A stretch of 64,000 bases of DNA from JBLHZY01 sp047631555 (GTDB lineage Bacteria > Pseudomonadota > Alphaproteobacteria > Rhodobacterales > Rhodobacteraceae). Both the position numbers and the translations under genes were made by a program. Positions 8,093-17,857 of the stretch are shown here, piece by piece (position 1 is the first letter of the stretch; each line of letters starts with the position of its first letter). Location of the stretch: positions 558,001 through 622,000 of the forward strand of contig JBLHZY010000002.1 of assembly GCA_047631555.1 (NCBI GenBank), written 5' to 3'. The notes beneath the pieces are model-generated. The model was not told where the DNA came from. It did no database searches and was given only the letters and a program-made list of their open reading frames with translations.

Positions 8093-8863
8093 ATGGCGGA
8101 TTTCAAAGAAGGCGTGATCGAGCTTGTTAAAACGATCGTATATGCGCTGCTGATTGCTGGCGTGTTTCGCTCGCTTTTCTTTCAGCCCTTTTGGATCCCA
8201 ACAGGCTCGATGAAAGACACGCTTTTGATTGGCGATTTTCTGTTCGTCAACAAGATGTCTTACGGCTATTCGCGCTATTCCTGCCCCTTTGCGATCTGCC
8301 CGATTTCGGGGCGCATTCTAGGCTCTGACCCTGAGCGCGGCGATGTGATTGTGTTTCGTCATCCTGTGACGGGCGAGGATTATGTAAAGCGCTTGATCGG
8401 CTTGCCGGGCGACAATATTCAGGTGACAGAGGGCATTTTGTCGATCAACGGCACCGTTGCCCCGCAAGAGGCGAACGGCATCTTTAGCGAGGTGTTTGAG
8501 CGCCAAGGATCTGCCGGAACGACGCCGAAATGCAATCGCGCTGTTGGTGCGGGCGGCGAGTGTCTCAAAGAACGCTACATCGAAACTCTGCCCAACGGTG
8601 TGAAGCATTCGGTGCTGAATGCGGGCATCTCTGAGCTTGATAACACTGGGATTTTCACTGTGCCTGCGGGGCAGTATTTCTTCATGGGCGACAATCGCGA
8701 TAACTCGACCGATAGCCGTGTGGCGCAGCCAAATGGTGTTGGGTTTGTGCCGGAGAAATATCTTCTGGGCCGCGTGGATCGGATCATGTTCTCGGCCGAG
8801 GGACGCTCGCTTTTGGCCTTTTGGACATGGCGCAAAGATCGCTTCTTTAAGGCGGTCGAATGA
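8093..8863 (+). CDS. lepB: Signal peptidase I
   Basis: Membrane-bound serine protease that removes Sec/Tat signal peptides. The 256-aa protein has one N-terminal membrane helix (about residues 12-30), then the catalytic serine region PTGSMKDTLLIGDFLFV (S39), the general base lysine in DYVKRLIGLPGD (K99) and the GDNRDNSTDSR box. The open frame extends to a GTG-type codon at 8018, but residues before MADFKEG do not resemble the family. It heads the conserved lepB-rnc-era run. Confidence 0.95.
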   Translation: MADFKEGVIELVKTIVYALLIAGVFRSLFFQPFWIPTGSMKDTLLIGDFLFVNKMSYGYSRYSCPFAICPISGRILGSDPERGDVIVFRHPVTGEDYVKRLIGLPGDNIQVTEGILSINGTVAPQEANGIFSEVFERQGSAGTTPKCNRAVGAGGECLKERYIETLPNGVKHSVLNAGISELDNTGIFTVPAGQYFFMGDNRDNSTDSRVAQPNGVGFVPEKYLLGRVDRIMFSAEGRSLLAFWTWRKDRFFKAVE

Positions 8864-8905
8864 ACGCTGCTCTTTTGAAACAGTGTGCGGCGTGAGGGCT
8901 TTTTG

Positions 8906-9589
8906 ATGAAGCTTGCCGCCGATCTTGTAGAATTTCAAACCCGCCTTGGGCATCGCTTTTCGGACCCCGAATTGCTTGTGCGTGCGGTGACCCATTCTTC
9001 GCTTTCAACAACAACGCGGCCCGATAATCAGCGGCTTGAATTCCTTGGGGATCGGGTGCTTGGGCTGGTGATGTCTGAGGCGTTGTTTCAGGCGGATACG
9101 GGCGCCTCGGAAGGCCAGCTTGCGCCGCGATTTAATGCTTTGGTGCGCAAGGAAACCTGCGCGGCGATTGCGCGCGAGATCGAGCTTGGCACAGTGCTTA
9201 AACTGGGCCGCTCGGAGATGCTTTCTGGTGGGCGGCGCAAAGAGGCGCTGCTTGGGGATGCGATGGAAGCGGTGATTGCGGCGGTCTATCTTGATGGTGG
9301 ATTTGAGGCGGCGCGCGGCATCGTAATGGCGCTTTGGGCCAAGCGGATTGAGAGCGTCGCAGAGGATGCGCGCGATCCAAAAACCGCGCTTCAGGAATGG
9401 GCGCAAGCGCGCCGCCAAAGCCCGCCATCTTACGTCGAGATCGCCCGTGAGGGGCCGGATCACGCCCCGATGTTTACGATAGAGGCGCGCCTGCAAACGG
9501 GCGAAGCCGAAGCCGCACAAGCGCCCTCAAAGCGCCAAGCAGAGCAAGCCGCCGCGCGCGCGCTGCTCAAACGAATGGAGTCCCAATGA
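8906..9589 (+). CDS. rnc: Ribonuclease III
   Basis: Cleaves double-stranded RNA in rRNA processing and mRNA turnover. The 227-aa protein has the nuclease signature NQRLEFLGDRVLGL (E45, D49), GDAMEAVIAAVYLDGG with the second acidic pair, and a C-terminal dsRNA-binding domain (about residues 153-225: DPKTALQEWAQ to EQAAARALLKRM). The ATG at 8906 has GAGGG upstream and is preferred over a GTG at 8885. It overlaps era by four bases (ATGA). Confidence 0.96.
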   Translation: MKLAADLVEFQTRLGHRFSDPELLVRAVTHSSLSTTTRPDNQRLEFLGDRVLGLVMSEALFQADTGASEGQLAPRFNALVRKETCAAIAREIELGTVLKLGRSEMLSGGRRKEALLGDAMEAVIAAVYLDGGFEAARGIVMALWAKRIESVAEDARDPKTALQEWAQARRQSPPSYVEIAREGPDHAPMFTIEARLQTGEAEAAQAPSKRQAEQAAARALLKRMESQ

Positions 9590-10524
9590 TGGGCGAAGAG
9601 ATGATGGCTGATACAGGCAAAACGCGCGCCGGATTCGTTGCGCTGATTGGCGAGCCGAACGCGGGCAAATCGACGCTCCTTAACCGGATGGTTGGCGCGA
9701 AGGTTTCGATCGTGACGCATAAGGTTCAGACCACGCGGGCGCGTATTCGCGGCGTTGCGATTGAAGGTGATACGCAGATCGTTTTCGTCGATACGCCGGG
9801 TTTGTTTGCGCCGCGCCGCCGGCTTGATCGCGCGATGGTGGCCGCCGCTTGGGGCGGGGCAGCGGATGCGGATATCGTTGTTCTGATGATCGAGGCGCAT
9901 CGCGGCATCACGCCGGGCGTGCGCGCGATTTTGGAGGCATTGGCCGAGCGCACAACCGGGCGCCCCGTTGCGCTTGCGATCAACAAGATTGACCGGGTGA
10001 AAGCGGATATTCTACTCAAGATGATTGAGGAATTGAACAACGCTTTCCCGTTCGAGAAAACCTTCATGATCTCGGCCGAGAAAGGCCACGGCGTTGCGGA
10101 TCTCAAGGAATGGTTGGCGCAAAGCCTGCCGATGGGCCCATGGCTTTATCCCGAGGATCAGATTGCTGATTTGCCGGTGCGGATGATTGCCGCCGAAGTG
10201 ACCCGCGAAAAGCTGACCCTGCGCTTGCATCAAGAGCTTCCGTATCAGCTGACGGTCGAGACGGAAAAATGGGAAGAGCGCAAAGATGGCTCGGCCAAGA
10301 TTGATCAGATTATTTACGTGATGCGTGATGGCCATAAGGGCATTCTGCTCGGCAAAAAAGGCGAGACGATCAAGGCGGTTGGCAAGGCCGCGCGCGAGGA
10401 TCTTGAAGAGTTTTTGGGCCGCAAAGTGCATCTGTTTTTGCAGGTAAAAGTGCGCCCCAACTGGCTTGAAGAGGCCGAGCGTTACGGCGAAATGGGGCTC
10501 GATTTTCGCGACGGCAACAGCTGA
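9586..10524 (+). CDS. era: GTPase Era
   Basis: Essential GTPase that binds the 3' end of 16S rRNA during 30S assembly. GTPase motifs: GEPNAGKST (G1, residues 22-30), a Thr-containing switch I (QTTRARIRG), DTPG (G3) and NKID (G4). A KH RNA-binding domain fills the last third (ILLGKKGETIKAVGKAARED). The N-terminus may begin at the first ATG, coupled to rnc, or at the ATG at 9604 (MADTGKTRAG). The stop overlaps the DUF1491 start (TGATG). Confidence 0.97.
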   Translation: MMGEEMMADTGKTRAGFVALIGEPNAGKSTLLNRMVGAKVSIVTHKVQTTRARIRGVAIEGDTQIVFVDTPGLFAPRRRLDRAMVAAAWGGAADADIVVLMIEAHRGITPGVRAILEALAERTTGRPVALAINKIDRVKADILLKMIEELNNAFPFEKTFMISAEKGHGVADLKEWLAQSLPMGPWLYPEDQIADLPVRMIAAEVTREKLTLRLHQELPYQLTVETEKWEERKDGSAKIDQIIYVMRDGHKGILLGKKGETIKAVGKAAREDLEEFLGRKVHLFLQVKVRPNWLEEAERYGEMGLDFRDGNS

Positions 10525-10853
10525 TGCGGCTGACGTCGGATATGTGGGTTTCGGCCTATTTAACGCGGCTTCGGCTTGCGGACATTCCGGCATTTGTGAC
10601 TTCTAAGGGCGATCCGACAGCCGGCGCTGTGATCGTTAAGTCCAACCCGTTGGATGGCTCCGCCAAGGCCTTTGTGCGCGCCTTTGATTTGGCCTCCAAC
10701 AAGCGGCGTTGGGATCTTTTGGCCGAAGGGTCGGACGGCGATGTTGAAGCCGCTTTGGCCCGCCAACGGGGCTTTGATCCTGATCTTTGGGTGATCGAGG
10801 TTGAGGATCGCGAAGGGCGCACTTTGCTCGATCAGCCGGGGTTGAGCGAGTAG
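10524..10853 (+). CDS. DUF1491 family protein
   Basis: A 109-aa protein of the DUF1491 family, which is found in Rhodobacterales and relatives between era and recO; its function is unknown. The family pattern MRLTSDMWVSAYLTRLRLAD, GAVIVKSNPLDGSA and RQRGFDPDLWVIEVEDREGR is clear. It is coupled to era by a one-base overlap. Its stop is only 4 bp from the convergent rmlA stop, so in this genome recO no longer follows it directly. Confidence 0.85.
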   Translation: MRLTSDMWVSAYLTRLRLADIPAFVTSKGDPTAGAVIVKSNPLDGSAKAFVRAFDLASNKRRWDLLAEGSDGDVEAALARQRGFDPDLWVIEVEDREGRTLLDQPGLSE

Positions 10854-10857
10854 CCGT

Positions 10858-11748
<891 letters not shown>

Positions 11749-11751
11749 GGG

Positions 11752-12606
11752 TTAGGTCTCACTCGTTATTGCGGTGATCAAGGCGGGCAAGGAGGCGCGC
11801 CAATCGGGGCGCTCAATGCCGAAAGCTGTGTGAAGTGCGCTGCAATCCATGCGTGAATTGAGCGGGCGTTTGGCGGGCGTTGGGTAGTCTTGGCTTGGGA
11901 TGCCGTGGACTTTGGTTTTGAGGTTTGCTGCTTCAAAGATAGCGCGGGCGAAATCGGCCCAGCTGACATCCGGCGCGCCAGAGAAATGATAGATGCCGCG
12001 TTTTTCGGGCGCGGTTTTTAGCGCCTCTGCAATGGTCAGGCAGGCCTCGGCGATGGCGCGTGCAGGGGTCGGGCCGCCGATTTGATCAGCAACCACATTG
12101 AGACTGTCGCGCGTGGCGCCAAGGCGCAGCATGGTGCGCAGGAAGTTGTTGCCAGTGCTCGAGAAAACCCAACTTGTTCGAAGGATTGCATAGGTTCCGC
12201 CAGCCGCGCGCACGCCGCTTTCGCCCGCTTCTTTTGAGCGGCCATAGGCATTGATGGGGGCGGTTTTGGCTGTTGTTGGAAAAGGCGTAGAGCCTTGCCC
12301 ATCGAGCACATAATCGGTTGAGATATGCACCAAGGGCGCGCCGATTTCAGCGCAGGCGCGGGCCATCATGGTTGGCGCGTGGCCGTTGATGATGGTTGCG
12401 TTTTGCTCGTCGTCTTCTGCTGCATCGACGGCCGTATAGGCGGCGGCATTGATCACCGCAGAGGGCGTCATTTGGCGGATCACTTCGGCGCAGGCGCGCG
12501 GATCGCTCAGATCAACGGTATCGCGGCCAAGGGCGATCGCATCGGGCGCGAGGGCGGACAATTCGCGCGCGACTTGGCCTGTTTCGCCGAAGATCAACAG
12601 CGGCAT
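11752..12606 (-). CDS. rmlD: dTDP-4-dehydrorhamnose reductase
   Basis: Last step of dTDP-L-rhamnose synthesis, an NAD(P)H-dependent SDR-type enzyme. The 284-aa protein shows LLIFGETGQVARELSAL (nucleotide binding), INAAAYTAVDAAEDD, HISTDYVLDGQG and the catalytic YGRSKEAGE. It starts with ATG overlapping the rmlB stop (TGATG); a GTG one codon upstream is also possible. The gene order C-B-D-A is one of the common rml arrangements. Confidence 0.95.
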   Translation of the reverse strand: MPLLIFGETGQVARELSALAPDAIALGRDTVDLSDPRACAEVIRQMTPSAVINAAAYTAVDAAEDDEQNATIINGHAPTMMARACAEIGAPLVHISTDYVLDGQGSTPFPTTAKTAPINAYGRSKEAGESGVRAAGGTYAILRTSWVFSSTGNNFLRTMLRLGATRDSLNVVADQIGGPTPARAIAEACLTIAEALKTAPEKRGIYHFSGAPDVSWADFARAIFEAANLKTKVHGIPSQDYPTPAKRPLNSRMDCSALHTAFGIERPDWRASLPALITAITSET

Positions 12607-13646
12607 CACGCCCCCTTCCCGAGGCGCTCACCAACGCCTTCGCGGCTTTGCAGCGCCCGCCACCAAGCTTCATTTTCCAGATACCAAGCGACCGTTTTCA
12701 TCAGCCCCTCTTGCAGCCCAATACTCGGCGACCAGCCCAGTTCATCTTTGATCCGGGTCGCGTCAATCGCATAGCGCGCATCATGGCCGGGGCGATCCTG
12801 CACCTGAGTAATCAGATTGCGGTAAGGGCGATCTGCGGGCCGTAGGCGATCGAGGATGGCGCAGATCATCTCGACGATATCGATGTTGCGCGCTTCTGCG
12901 TTGCCGCCGATGCAATATGTTCGCCCCTTCAGCCCGTCTTGCAGAACGGTGAGGAGGGCTGTTGCGTGATCCTCGACATAGAGCCAATCGCGCACGTTTT
13001 CGCCTTTGCCGTAGATCGGGATTGGTTTGCCCGCGAGCGCGTTGAGGATCACCACAGGGATCAGCTTTTCGGGGAATTGATAGGGCCCGTAATTGTTGGA
13101 GCAATTGGAGATCACAATGGGCAGGCCATAGGTTTCGCCCCAAGCGCGCACGAGGTGATCAGAGCTCGCTTTGGAAGAGGAGTATGGCGAGTTTGGGCGG
13201 TAGGGCGTTTCCTCATCGAACTGGCCGGTGGCGCCAAGTGTTCCAAAGACTTCATCGGTTGAAATATGGTGAAAGCGGAAGCGGTTTGGCTGGCCTTCAG
13301 CCATCCAAAATGCGCGGGCGGCCTCGAGCAAATGATAGGTGCCGAGAACGTTGGTTTCAACGAAATCAGCGGGGCTATCGATCGAGCGATCCACATGGCT
13401 TTCGGCGGCCAGATGCATCACCGCATCTGGGCGGTGAGTCGCGAAAATGCGGGCGAGGGCTTGGGGATCGCGGATATCGGCATGTTCAAACGCGTAGTTT
13501 TCATGATCCGCGACGGAGGCGATATTCTCAAGGCAAGCCGCATAAGTTAGCGCGTCGAGATTGACGACCGTATGGCCCTGCGCAATCGCTTGGCGCACCA
13601 CGGCCGAGCCAATAAAACCTGCGCCGCCTGTGACGAGAATTTTCAT
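12606..13646 (-). CDS. rmlB: dTDP-glucose 4,6-dehydratase
   Basis: Second step: dTDP-glucose to dTDP-4-keto-6-deoxyglucose, NAD-dependent extended SDR. The 346-aa protein has the Rossmann motif TGGAGFIGSAVVRQA (from residue 6), HLAAESHVDRSIDSP, STDEVFGTLG (Thr-Asp-Glu triad region) and YSSSKASSDHLVRAWGETYG with the catalytic Tyr/Lys. It overlaps rmlC by four bases and rmlD by one base. Confidence 0.96.
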   Translation of the reverse strand: MKILVTGGAGFIGSAVVRQAIAQGHTVVNLDALTYAACLENIASVADHENYAFEHADIRDPQALARIFATHRPDAVMHLAAESHVDRSIDSPADFVETNVLGTYHLLEAARAFWMAEGQPNRFRFHHISTDEVFGTLGATGQFDEETPYRPNSPYSSSKASSDHLVRAWGETYGLPIVISNCSNNYGPYQFPEKLIPVVILNALAGKPIPIYGKGENVRDWLYVEDHATALLTVLQDGLKGRTYCIGGNAEARNIDIVEMICAILDRLRPADRPYRNLITQVQDRPGHDARYAIDATRIKDELGWSPSIGLQEGLMKTVAWYLENEAWWRALQSREGVGERLGKGA

Positions 13647-14209
13647 GGTTTGGCCTCATAGTTGAAGGGCGAGGGCGCCGCGTTTAGGAGAGGGGCTACG
13701 CTGTCTTTGGCAGAGAGAATTGGCGCGCTGGTGAGGCCCCAATCGATGCCAATATCCGGATCATCCCAGCGAATGCCGCCATCGGCCTCGGGGGAATAAG
13801 GGGCTGTGCACTTGTAGGCGATTTCAGTGTTGGGCGCGCGGGTGACAAAGCCGTGGAGGAAGCCCTCAGGGATCAGCAATTGTTGGCCGGTTTCGGGCGA
13901 AAGCTCTATCCCGAACCACTGGCCGAATGTTGGCGATCCGGCGCGGTAATCTACGGCGACATCAAACAGCAATCCTTGCACGCAGCGGACGAGCTTGGCC
14001 TGCGCAAAGGGGGGGGCTTGAAAGTGCAGACCGCGCAATGTTCCTGTTTCGGCAGACAGGGAATGATTGTCCTGGACAAAGTCGATATCCAAGCCAGCAT
14101 CGGCCATGGTCGCCTTGTTCCAGCTTTCAGAAAACCAGCCGCGTGTATCGCCGTGGCGTTTGGGCGTGAGGATGAGGACACCGGGTAATGAGGTTTGGGC
14201 TACTTGCAA
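13643..14209 (-). CDS. rmlC: dTDP-4-dehydrorhamnose 3,5-epimerase
   Basis: Third step of the rhamnose pathway, a cupin-fold epimerase. The 188-aa protein has DTRGWFSESWN, VQDNHSLSAETGTLRGLHFQ (catalytic His 62) and LIPEGFLHGFVTRAPNTEIAYKCTAPYSP. The start is a TTG with AAAGGA six bases upstream; the next ATG would delete 34 residues including DTRGWF, so TTG is preferred. It is the first gene of the rml operon and divergent from recO (112 bp gap). Confidence 0.93.
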   Translation of the reverse strand: MQVAQTSLPGVLILTPKRHGDTRGWFSESWNKATMADAGLDIDFVQDNHSLSAETGTLRGLHFQAPPFAQAKLVRCVQGLLFDVAVDYRAGSPTFGQWFGIELSPETGQQLLIPEGFLHGFVTRAPNTEIAYKCTAPYSPEADGGIRWDDPDIGIDWGLTSAPILSAKDSVAPLLNAAPSPFNYEAKP

Positions 14210-14321
14210 AATCGATCCTTTCAGCAGGCTTGCAGATAGCTACTACGATAATAAAGAAAGGGTAAAGGGCGGCTTGCTTCAACATCTTGCGCAAGCGCTC
14301 GACTGGGCGGATAGTGCGCGC

Positions 14322-15050
14322 ATGGAATGGCGGGATCAAGGGGCAGTGCTGAGTGTGCGGCGGCATGGGGAAACTTCGGCGATTGTCGAGGTTTTCACCG
14401 CCGAGCATGGGCGGCACGCAGGTGTTGTGCGGGGCGGGGTCTCGCGCAAACTTGCGCCCATTTTGCAGCCCGGCGCGCAGATTGATGTCACTTGGCGGGC
14501 GCGGCTGGACGAACATCTGGGCGCCTTTACGGTTGAGCCGGTCCGCTCGCGTGCTGCGGCGATTATGGCCGATCGGGGCGCATTGGCGGCGCTGAATGCG
14601 ATCACTGGATTGCTGGCCTTTTCTCTGCCCGAGCGCGAACCGCATCCCTTTCTTTACCGCAGCTCCTTGGCGCTTCTTGATCTGTTGGGGCACTCGCCCG
14701 ATTGGCCCGTTGCTTACCTTCAGTGGGAGCTTTCTATGCTTGAAGAGCTTGGTTTTGGGCTTGATTTATCGTCCTGCGCGGTGACGGGCAGTCGTGATGA
14801 TTTGGCCTATGTTAGCCCGCGTACCGGGCGGGCGGTTTCGGCAGAAGCAGCGGGGGATTGGGCGGATAAGCTTTTGCCCTTGCCGCTTTGCCTTTTGGGA
14901 CAATCGCCGCTTGATATGGCCGAAATTCGCGAGGGGATGCGCACAACGGGGCATTTTCTCAATCGGCTCGCCGCCGAGCTTGGCAACCGTCCTCTTCCCG
15001 GCGCGCGCCAGCGGCTTGCGGATGTTTTGGCCAAGAGTGCGCGGCCGTAA
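14322..15050 (+). CDS. recO: DNA repair protein RecO
   Basis: RecO works with RecF/RecR to load RecA on SSB-coated gaps. The 242-aa protein begins MEWRDQGAVLSVRRHGETSAI, an N-terminal OB-fold, and continues with HAGVVRGGVSRKLAPILQPG and the helical C-terminal LLDLLGHSPDWPVAYLQWELSMLEELGFGLDLSSC region. The open frame runs further upstream (from 14067), but that part is antisense to rmlC; the ATG at 14322 gives the family N-terminus. It ends at a bidirectional terminator shared with the next gene. Confidence 0.92.
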   Translation: MEWRDQGAVLSVRRHGETSAIVEVFTAEHGRHAGVVRGGVSRKLAPILQPGAQIDVTWRARLDEHLGAFTVEPVRSRAAAIMADRGALAALNAITGLLAFSLPEREPHPFLYRSSLALLDLLGHSPDWPVAYLQWELSMLEELGFGLDLSSCAVTGSRDDLAYVSPRTGRAVSAEAAGDWADKLLPLPLCLLGQSPLDMAEIREGMRTTGHFLNRLAAELGNRPLPGARQRLADVLAKSARP

Positions 15051-15053
15051 ACG

Positions 15054-15088
15054 AAAAAGGCGGCTCCGTTTCCAAAGCCGCCTTTCAG
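15054..15088. terminator. Bidirectional terminator between recO and the acyl-CoA dehydrogenase gene
   Basis: A 10-bp perfect stem: AAAGGCGGCT (15056-15065) pairs with AGCCGCCTTT (15076-15085) around a 10-base loop. A/T runs on both sides suit both converging genes. Confidence 0.8.
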
Positions 15089-15105
15089 TCAATTTAGCTC
15101 AAGGA

Positions 15106-16761
15106 TCAGGCCAGTAAACGGCGCGCAATCACTTGGGCTTGGATCTCGCCTGCGCCCTCAAAGATATTGAGAATGCGCGCATCGCACAGGATGCGGCTGA
15201 TCTGATATTCCAGCGCAAAGCCGTTGCCGCCATGGATTTGCAGCGCATTGTCTGCCGCCGCCCAAGCAACGCGCGCCCCAAGCAGCTTGGCCATGCCGGC
15301 CTCAAGATCGCAGCGCTGATCGTGATCCTTTTGCCAAGCGGAATAATAGGTGAGCTGGCGCGCGACCATGATCTCGACCGCCATCATCGCGAGCTTGTCA
15401 GAAACGCGCGGGAAGTTGATTAGGGATTTGCCGAATTGCTTGCGATCGATCGCATATTGCATCCCGACCTCAAGCGCATTTTGTGCAACGCCAATGGCGC
15501 GCGCTGCCGTTTGGATGCGCGCGCTCTCAAAGGTCTGCATCAGCTGTTTGAAGCCCTGGCCCTCAACCCCGCCAAGCAGGTTCTCGCCTTTGATTTTGAA
15601 GGCGTCAAAGCCAAGCTCGAATTCCTTCATACCGCGATAGCCAAGCACTTCGATTTCGCCGCCCGTCATGCCCGGTGTCGGGAAGGGATTGGCATCATCG
15701 CCGCGCTCTTTTTCAGCGAGAAACATCGAGAGGCCTTTGTAATCCGACGTCTCGGAATCGGTGCGCACGAGCATGGTCATCACATCGGCGCGGGCCGCGT
15801 GGGTGATCCAGGTTTTGTTGCCAGTGACCTCGTAATCATCGCCAACTTTCACCGCGCGCGTGCGCAAGGAGCCCAGATCAGAGCCTGTGTTTGGCTCGGT
15901 GAAAACAGCCGTTGGCAGGATTTCGGCGGAGGCGATTTTGGGCAGCCAATGCGCCTTTTGCTCTTCCGTGCCGCCGCACAAGATCAGCTCGGCTGCGATC
16001 TCGGAGCGCGTCCCCAAGGAGCCGACACCAATATAGCCGCGCGAAAGCTCTTCAGAGACCACACACATCGAGGCTTTGGACATGCCAAACCCGCCGTATT
16101 CTTCAGGGATGGTCAGGCCAAATACGCCAAGCTCGCCCATTTCCTCAAGGATTTCCATCGGGATATAATCGTCTTTGAGGTGCCACTCATGGGCGTTTGG
16201 AACAACGCGATCATCGGCAAAGCGGCGGAACTGCTCGCGGATCATCTCAAGCTCTTCATCAAGGCCGGTGGCGCCGAAAGTGGCGTGGCCCTGATTTTCT
16301 TGCATCAGTTCAACAAGGCGGGCGCGGGCTTCAGGGCTATTGCCGCTTTCGCTCAAAGTGGCGACTGCGCCAGTCATCAAAACGCGCGTATCTTCTTGGC
16401 TCAGCCACATGTTTTGCAGGCGCACGATTTCGCCTTGGTTCATCGGGATGCCGCCAGCGATCTGCATCAAGTATTCGCCAAAAGTGATCTGGAGGATCAG
16501 CGCTTCCATCTCGCCAAAGCGGCCCTCATTTTCAAGCTTGCTGGCCCAAGCGTGCATCTGGCGCAGCGCTTCAACATAGGTGGCAAGCCAGGCAAAGCCA
16601 TGGGTTGCGGATTGTTCTTGCTCGATAAGGGCGGCGGAAATTTTTTCGCCATCAACGACGCGCGCGCGCACGGATTGGCGGGCCTTTTCCAGCACGGTTT
16701 CAACTGGGCCAATCGCGGCCTCTGTGAGGGAAAGCAGATCGGCGAGAAGCGGGCTGGTCAT
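15106..16761 (-). CDS. mcd: Long acyl-CoA dehydrogenase, probable (2S)-methylsuccinyl-CoA dehydrogenase
   Basis: FAD-dependent acyl-CoA dehydrogenase of 551 aa. The C-terminal ~390 residues are a complete ACAD: FTEPNTGSDLGSLRTRA, TGNKTWITHAARAD, and FEGAGEIQAQVIARRLL with a C-terminal Glu in the usual base position. The first ~160 residues are an additional helical domain. ACADs with this extension in Rhodobacterales include methylsuccinyl-CoA dehydrogenase of the ethylmalonyl-CoA pathway. Location next to era-recO is, from memory, also where that gene sits in Rhodobacter. Substrate is inferred; ACAD identity is certain. It would pass electrons to ETF. Confidence 0.8.
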   Translation of the reverse strand: MTSPLLADLLSLTEAAIGPVETVLEKARQSVRARVVDGEKISAALIEQEQSATHGFAWLATYVEALRQMHAWASKLENEGRFGEMEALILQITFGEYLMQIAGGIPMNQGEIVRLQNMWLSQEDTRVLMTGAVATLSESGNSPEARARLVELMQENQGHATFGATGLDEELEMIREQFRRFADDRVVPNAHEWHLKDDYIPMEILEEMGELGVFGLTIPEEYGGFGMSKASMCVVSEELSRGYIGVGSLGTRSEIAAELILCGGTEEQKAHWLPKIASAEILPTAVFTEPNTGSDLGSLRTRAVKVGDDYEVTGNKTWITHAARADVMTMLVRTDSETSDYKGLSMFLAEKERGDDANPFPTPGMTGGEIEVLGYRGMKEFELGFDAFKIKGENLLGGVEGQGFKQLMQTFESARIQTAARAIGVAQNALEVGMQYAIDRKQFGKSLINFPRVSDKLAMMAVEIMVARQLTYYSAWQKDHDQRCDLEAGMAKLLGARVAWAAADNALQIHGGNGFALEYQISRILCDARILNIFEGAGEIQAQVIARRLLA

Positions 16762-16823
16762 GGCGATATCCTGTCTGTCGGCGGCATTGGGCTTAGGTGC
16801 GTTTAGAGTCAGTCTGACATATT

Positions 16824-16851
16824 TTGTTTGCAGGTGCAGCGCAATTATAAT
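16824..16851 (+). promoter_or_regulatory. Possible promoter for the TauE/SafE gene
   Basis: TTGTTT (16824-16829) and a perfect TATAAT (16846-16851) are separated by 16 bp, about 105 bases before the gene. The -10 sits in AATTATAATT, so TATAAT also reads on the other strand, but no good -35 was found there. Confidence 0.35.
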
Positions 16852-16955
16852 TCGTCCTTTTCACGGCCTGCGCACGAAAAGAACCTTGCGGAATTTCGCT
16901 GCATCGTCGGTCTTGTTCGCATAGAGATGGGGCAAACAAGTTTAGGAGCCATCCA

Positions 16956-17726
16956 ATGGGCGCAATTGTCGCACAGACCGAACCGCATATTATCGCGCTC
17001 ATTGTCCTCACAGCCCTTGTCGCGGGCTTTGTGAAAGGGGCTGTTGGATTTGCGCTTCCGATGATCATGATTTCGGTGATGGGCTCATTTTTATCGCCCG
17101 AGCTGGCTTTGGCGGCGCTTATCGTTCCGACGGTTCTGGCAAATCTTTGGCAAGCCTCGCGGGGGGGGCTTTCGGGCGCGCGAACGGCGTTGCGCGAATT
17201 CTGGCTCTATATCTTTATGCTTTTGCTTTTGATCGCCGCTTCGGCGCGACTGGTGATTTTGTTGCCAGATCAGATCATCTTCTTGATCCTCGGCATTCCT
17301 GTCGTGTTGTTTTCTGTCATGCAACTGGCCGGCTGGCGCTTTCATATTCCACCGGGTCGCCGCCGTTTCGCGGATTTAGCGCTGGGCGCAGCCTCGGGTT
17401 TTGTCGGGGGGATATCCGGCGTCTGGGGGCCGCTGACGGTCGCTTATCTAACCGCGCTCGACACGCCCAAGAAAGTGCAAGTCCAAGCGATTGGGGTGAT
17501 CTTTGCCTCTGGCGCGATCATGCTTTTTTTCGCCCATATTGCATCAGGGGTTCTTACGGGGCCGCGACTTGGGCTTTCTGTGGCGATGATTGTGCCAGTT
17601 TTGGCGGGGATGGCGCTTGGGATTATGGTTCAGGACCGCCTTGACCAAGACAAGTTTCGCCGCGCGACTTTGGCGGTTTTGGTTCTGGCGGGATTGAACT
17701 TGGTGCGCCGTGGATTGATGGGCTAA
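16956..17726 (+). CDS. TSUP (TauE/SafE) family membrane permease
   Basis: A 256-aa polytopic protein of the sulfite exporter TauE/SafE family, thought to move anions such as sulfite, sulfoacetate or other small organic acids across the inner membrane. Two repeated halves are visible: VAGFVKGAVGFALPMIMISV near the N-terminus and ASGFVGGISGVWGPLTVAYL in the middle, matching the family's duplicated glycine-rich motif. About seven or eight hydrophobic segments. No neighbouring sulfur gene narrows the substrate. Divergent from the ACAD gene. Confidence 0.87.
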   Translation: MGAIVAQTEPHIIALIVLTALVAGFVKGAVGFALPMIMISVMGSFLSPELALAALIVPTVLANLWQASRGGLSGARTALREFWLYIFMLLLLIAASARLVILLPDQIIFLILGIPVVLFSVMQLAGWRFHIPPGRRRFADLALGAASGFVGGISGVWGPLTVAYLTALDTPKKVQVQAIGVIFASGAIMLFFAHIASGVLTGPRLGLSVAMIVPVLAGMALGIMVQDRLDQDKFRRATLAVLVLAGLNLVRRGLMG

Positions 17727-17810
17727 GGCCTGACTAAAACTCAAAGCCTGGGGTATAGAGCCGACGTTGCCTTTGAGAATTTAGGCCTAGAAAAGATGAT
17801 TGCCCAAAAG

Positions 17811-17840
17811 AAAAGGCCGAGCGCTTTGGCCCGGCCTCGT
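17811..17840 (-). terminator. Terminator-like hairpin after pckA
   Basis: AGGCCG (17814-17819) pairs with CGGCCT (17832-17837). On the minus strand the stem is followed by TTTTCTTTT. It lies about 20 bp beyond the pckA stop. Confidence 0.6.
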
Positions 17841-17857
17841 TCGTAATTCTAGAGCGT

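Noticed and set aside
15436..16806. 456-codon plus-strand frame opposite the acyl-CoA dehydrogenase
   Set aside because: It mirrors a clear ACAD gene on the other strand. Composition is typical of an antisense shadow and no motif is present.
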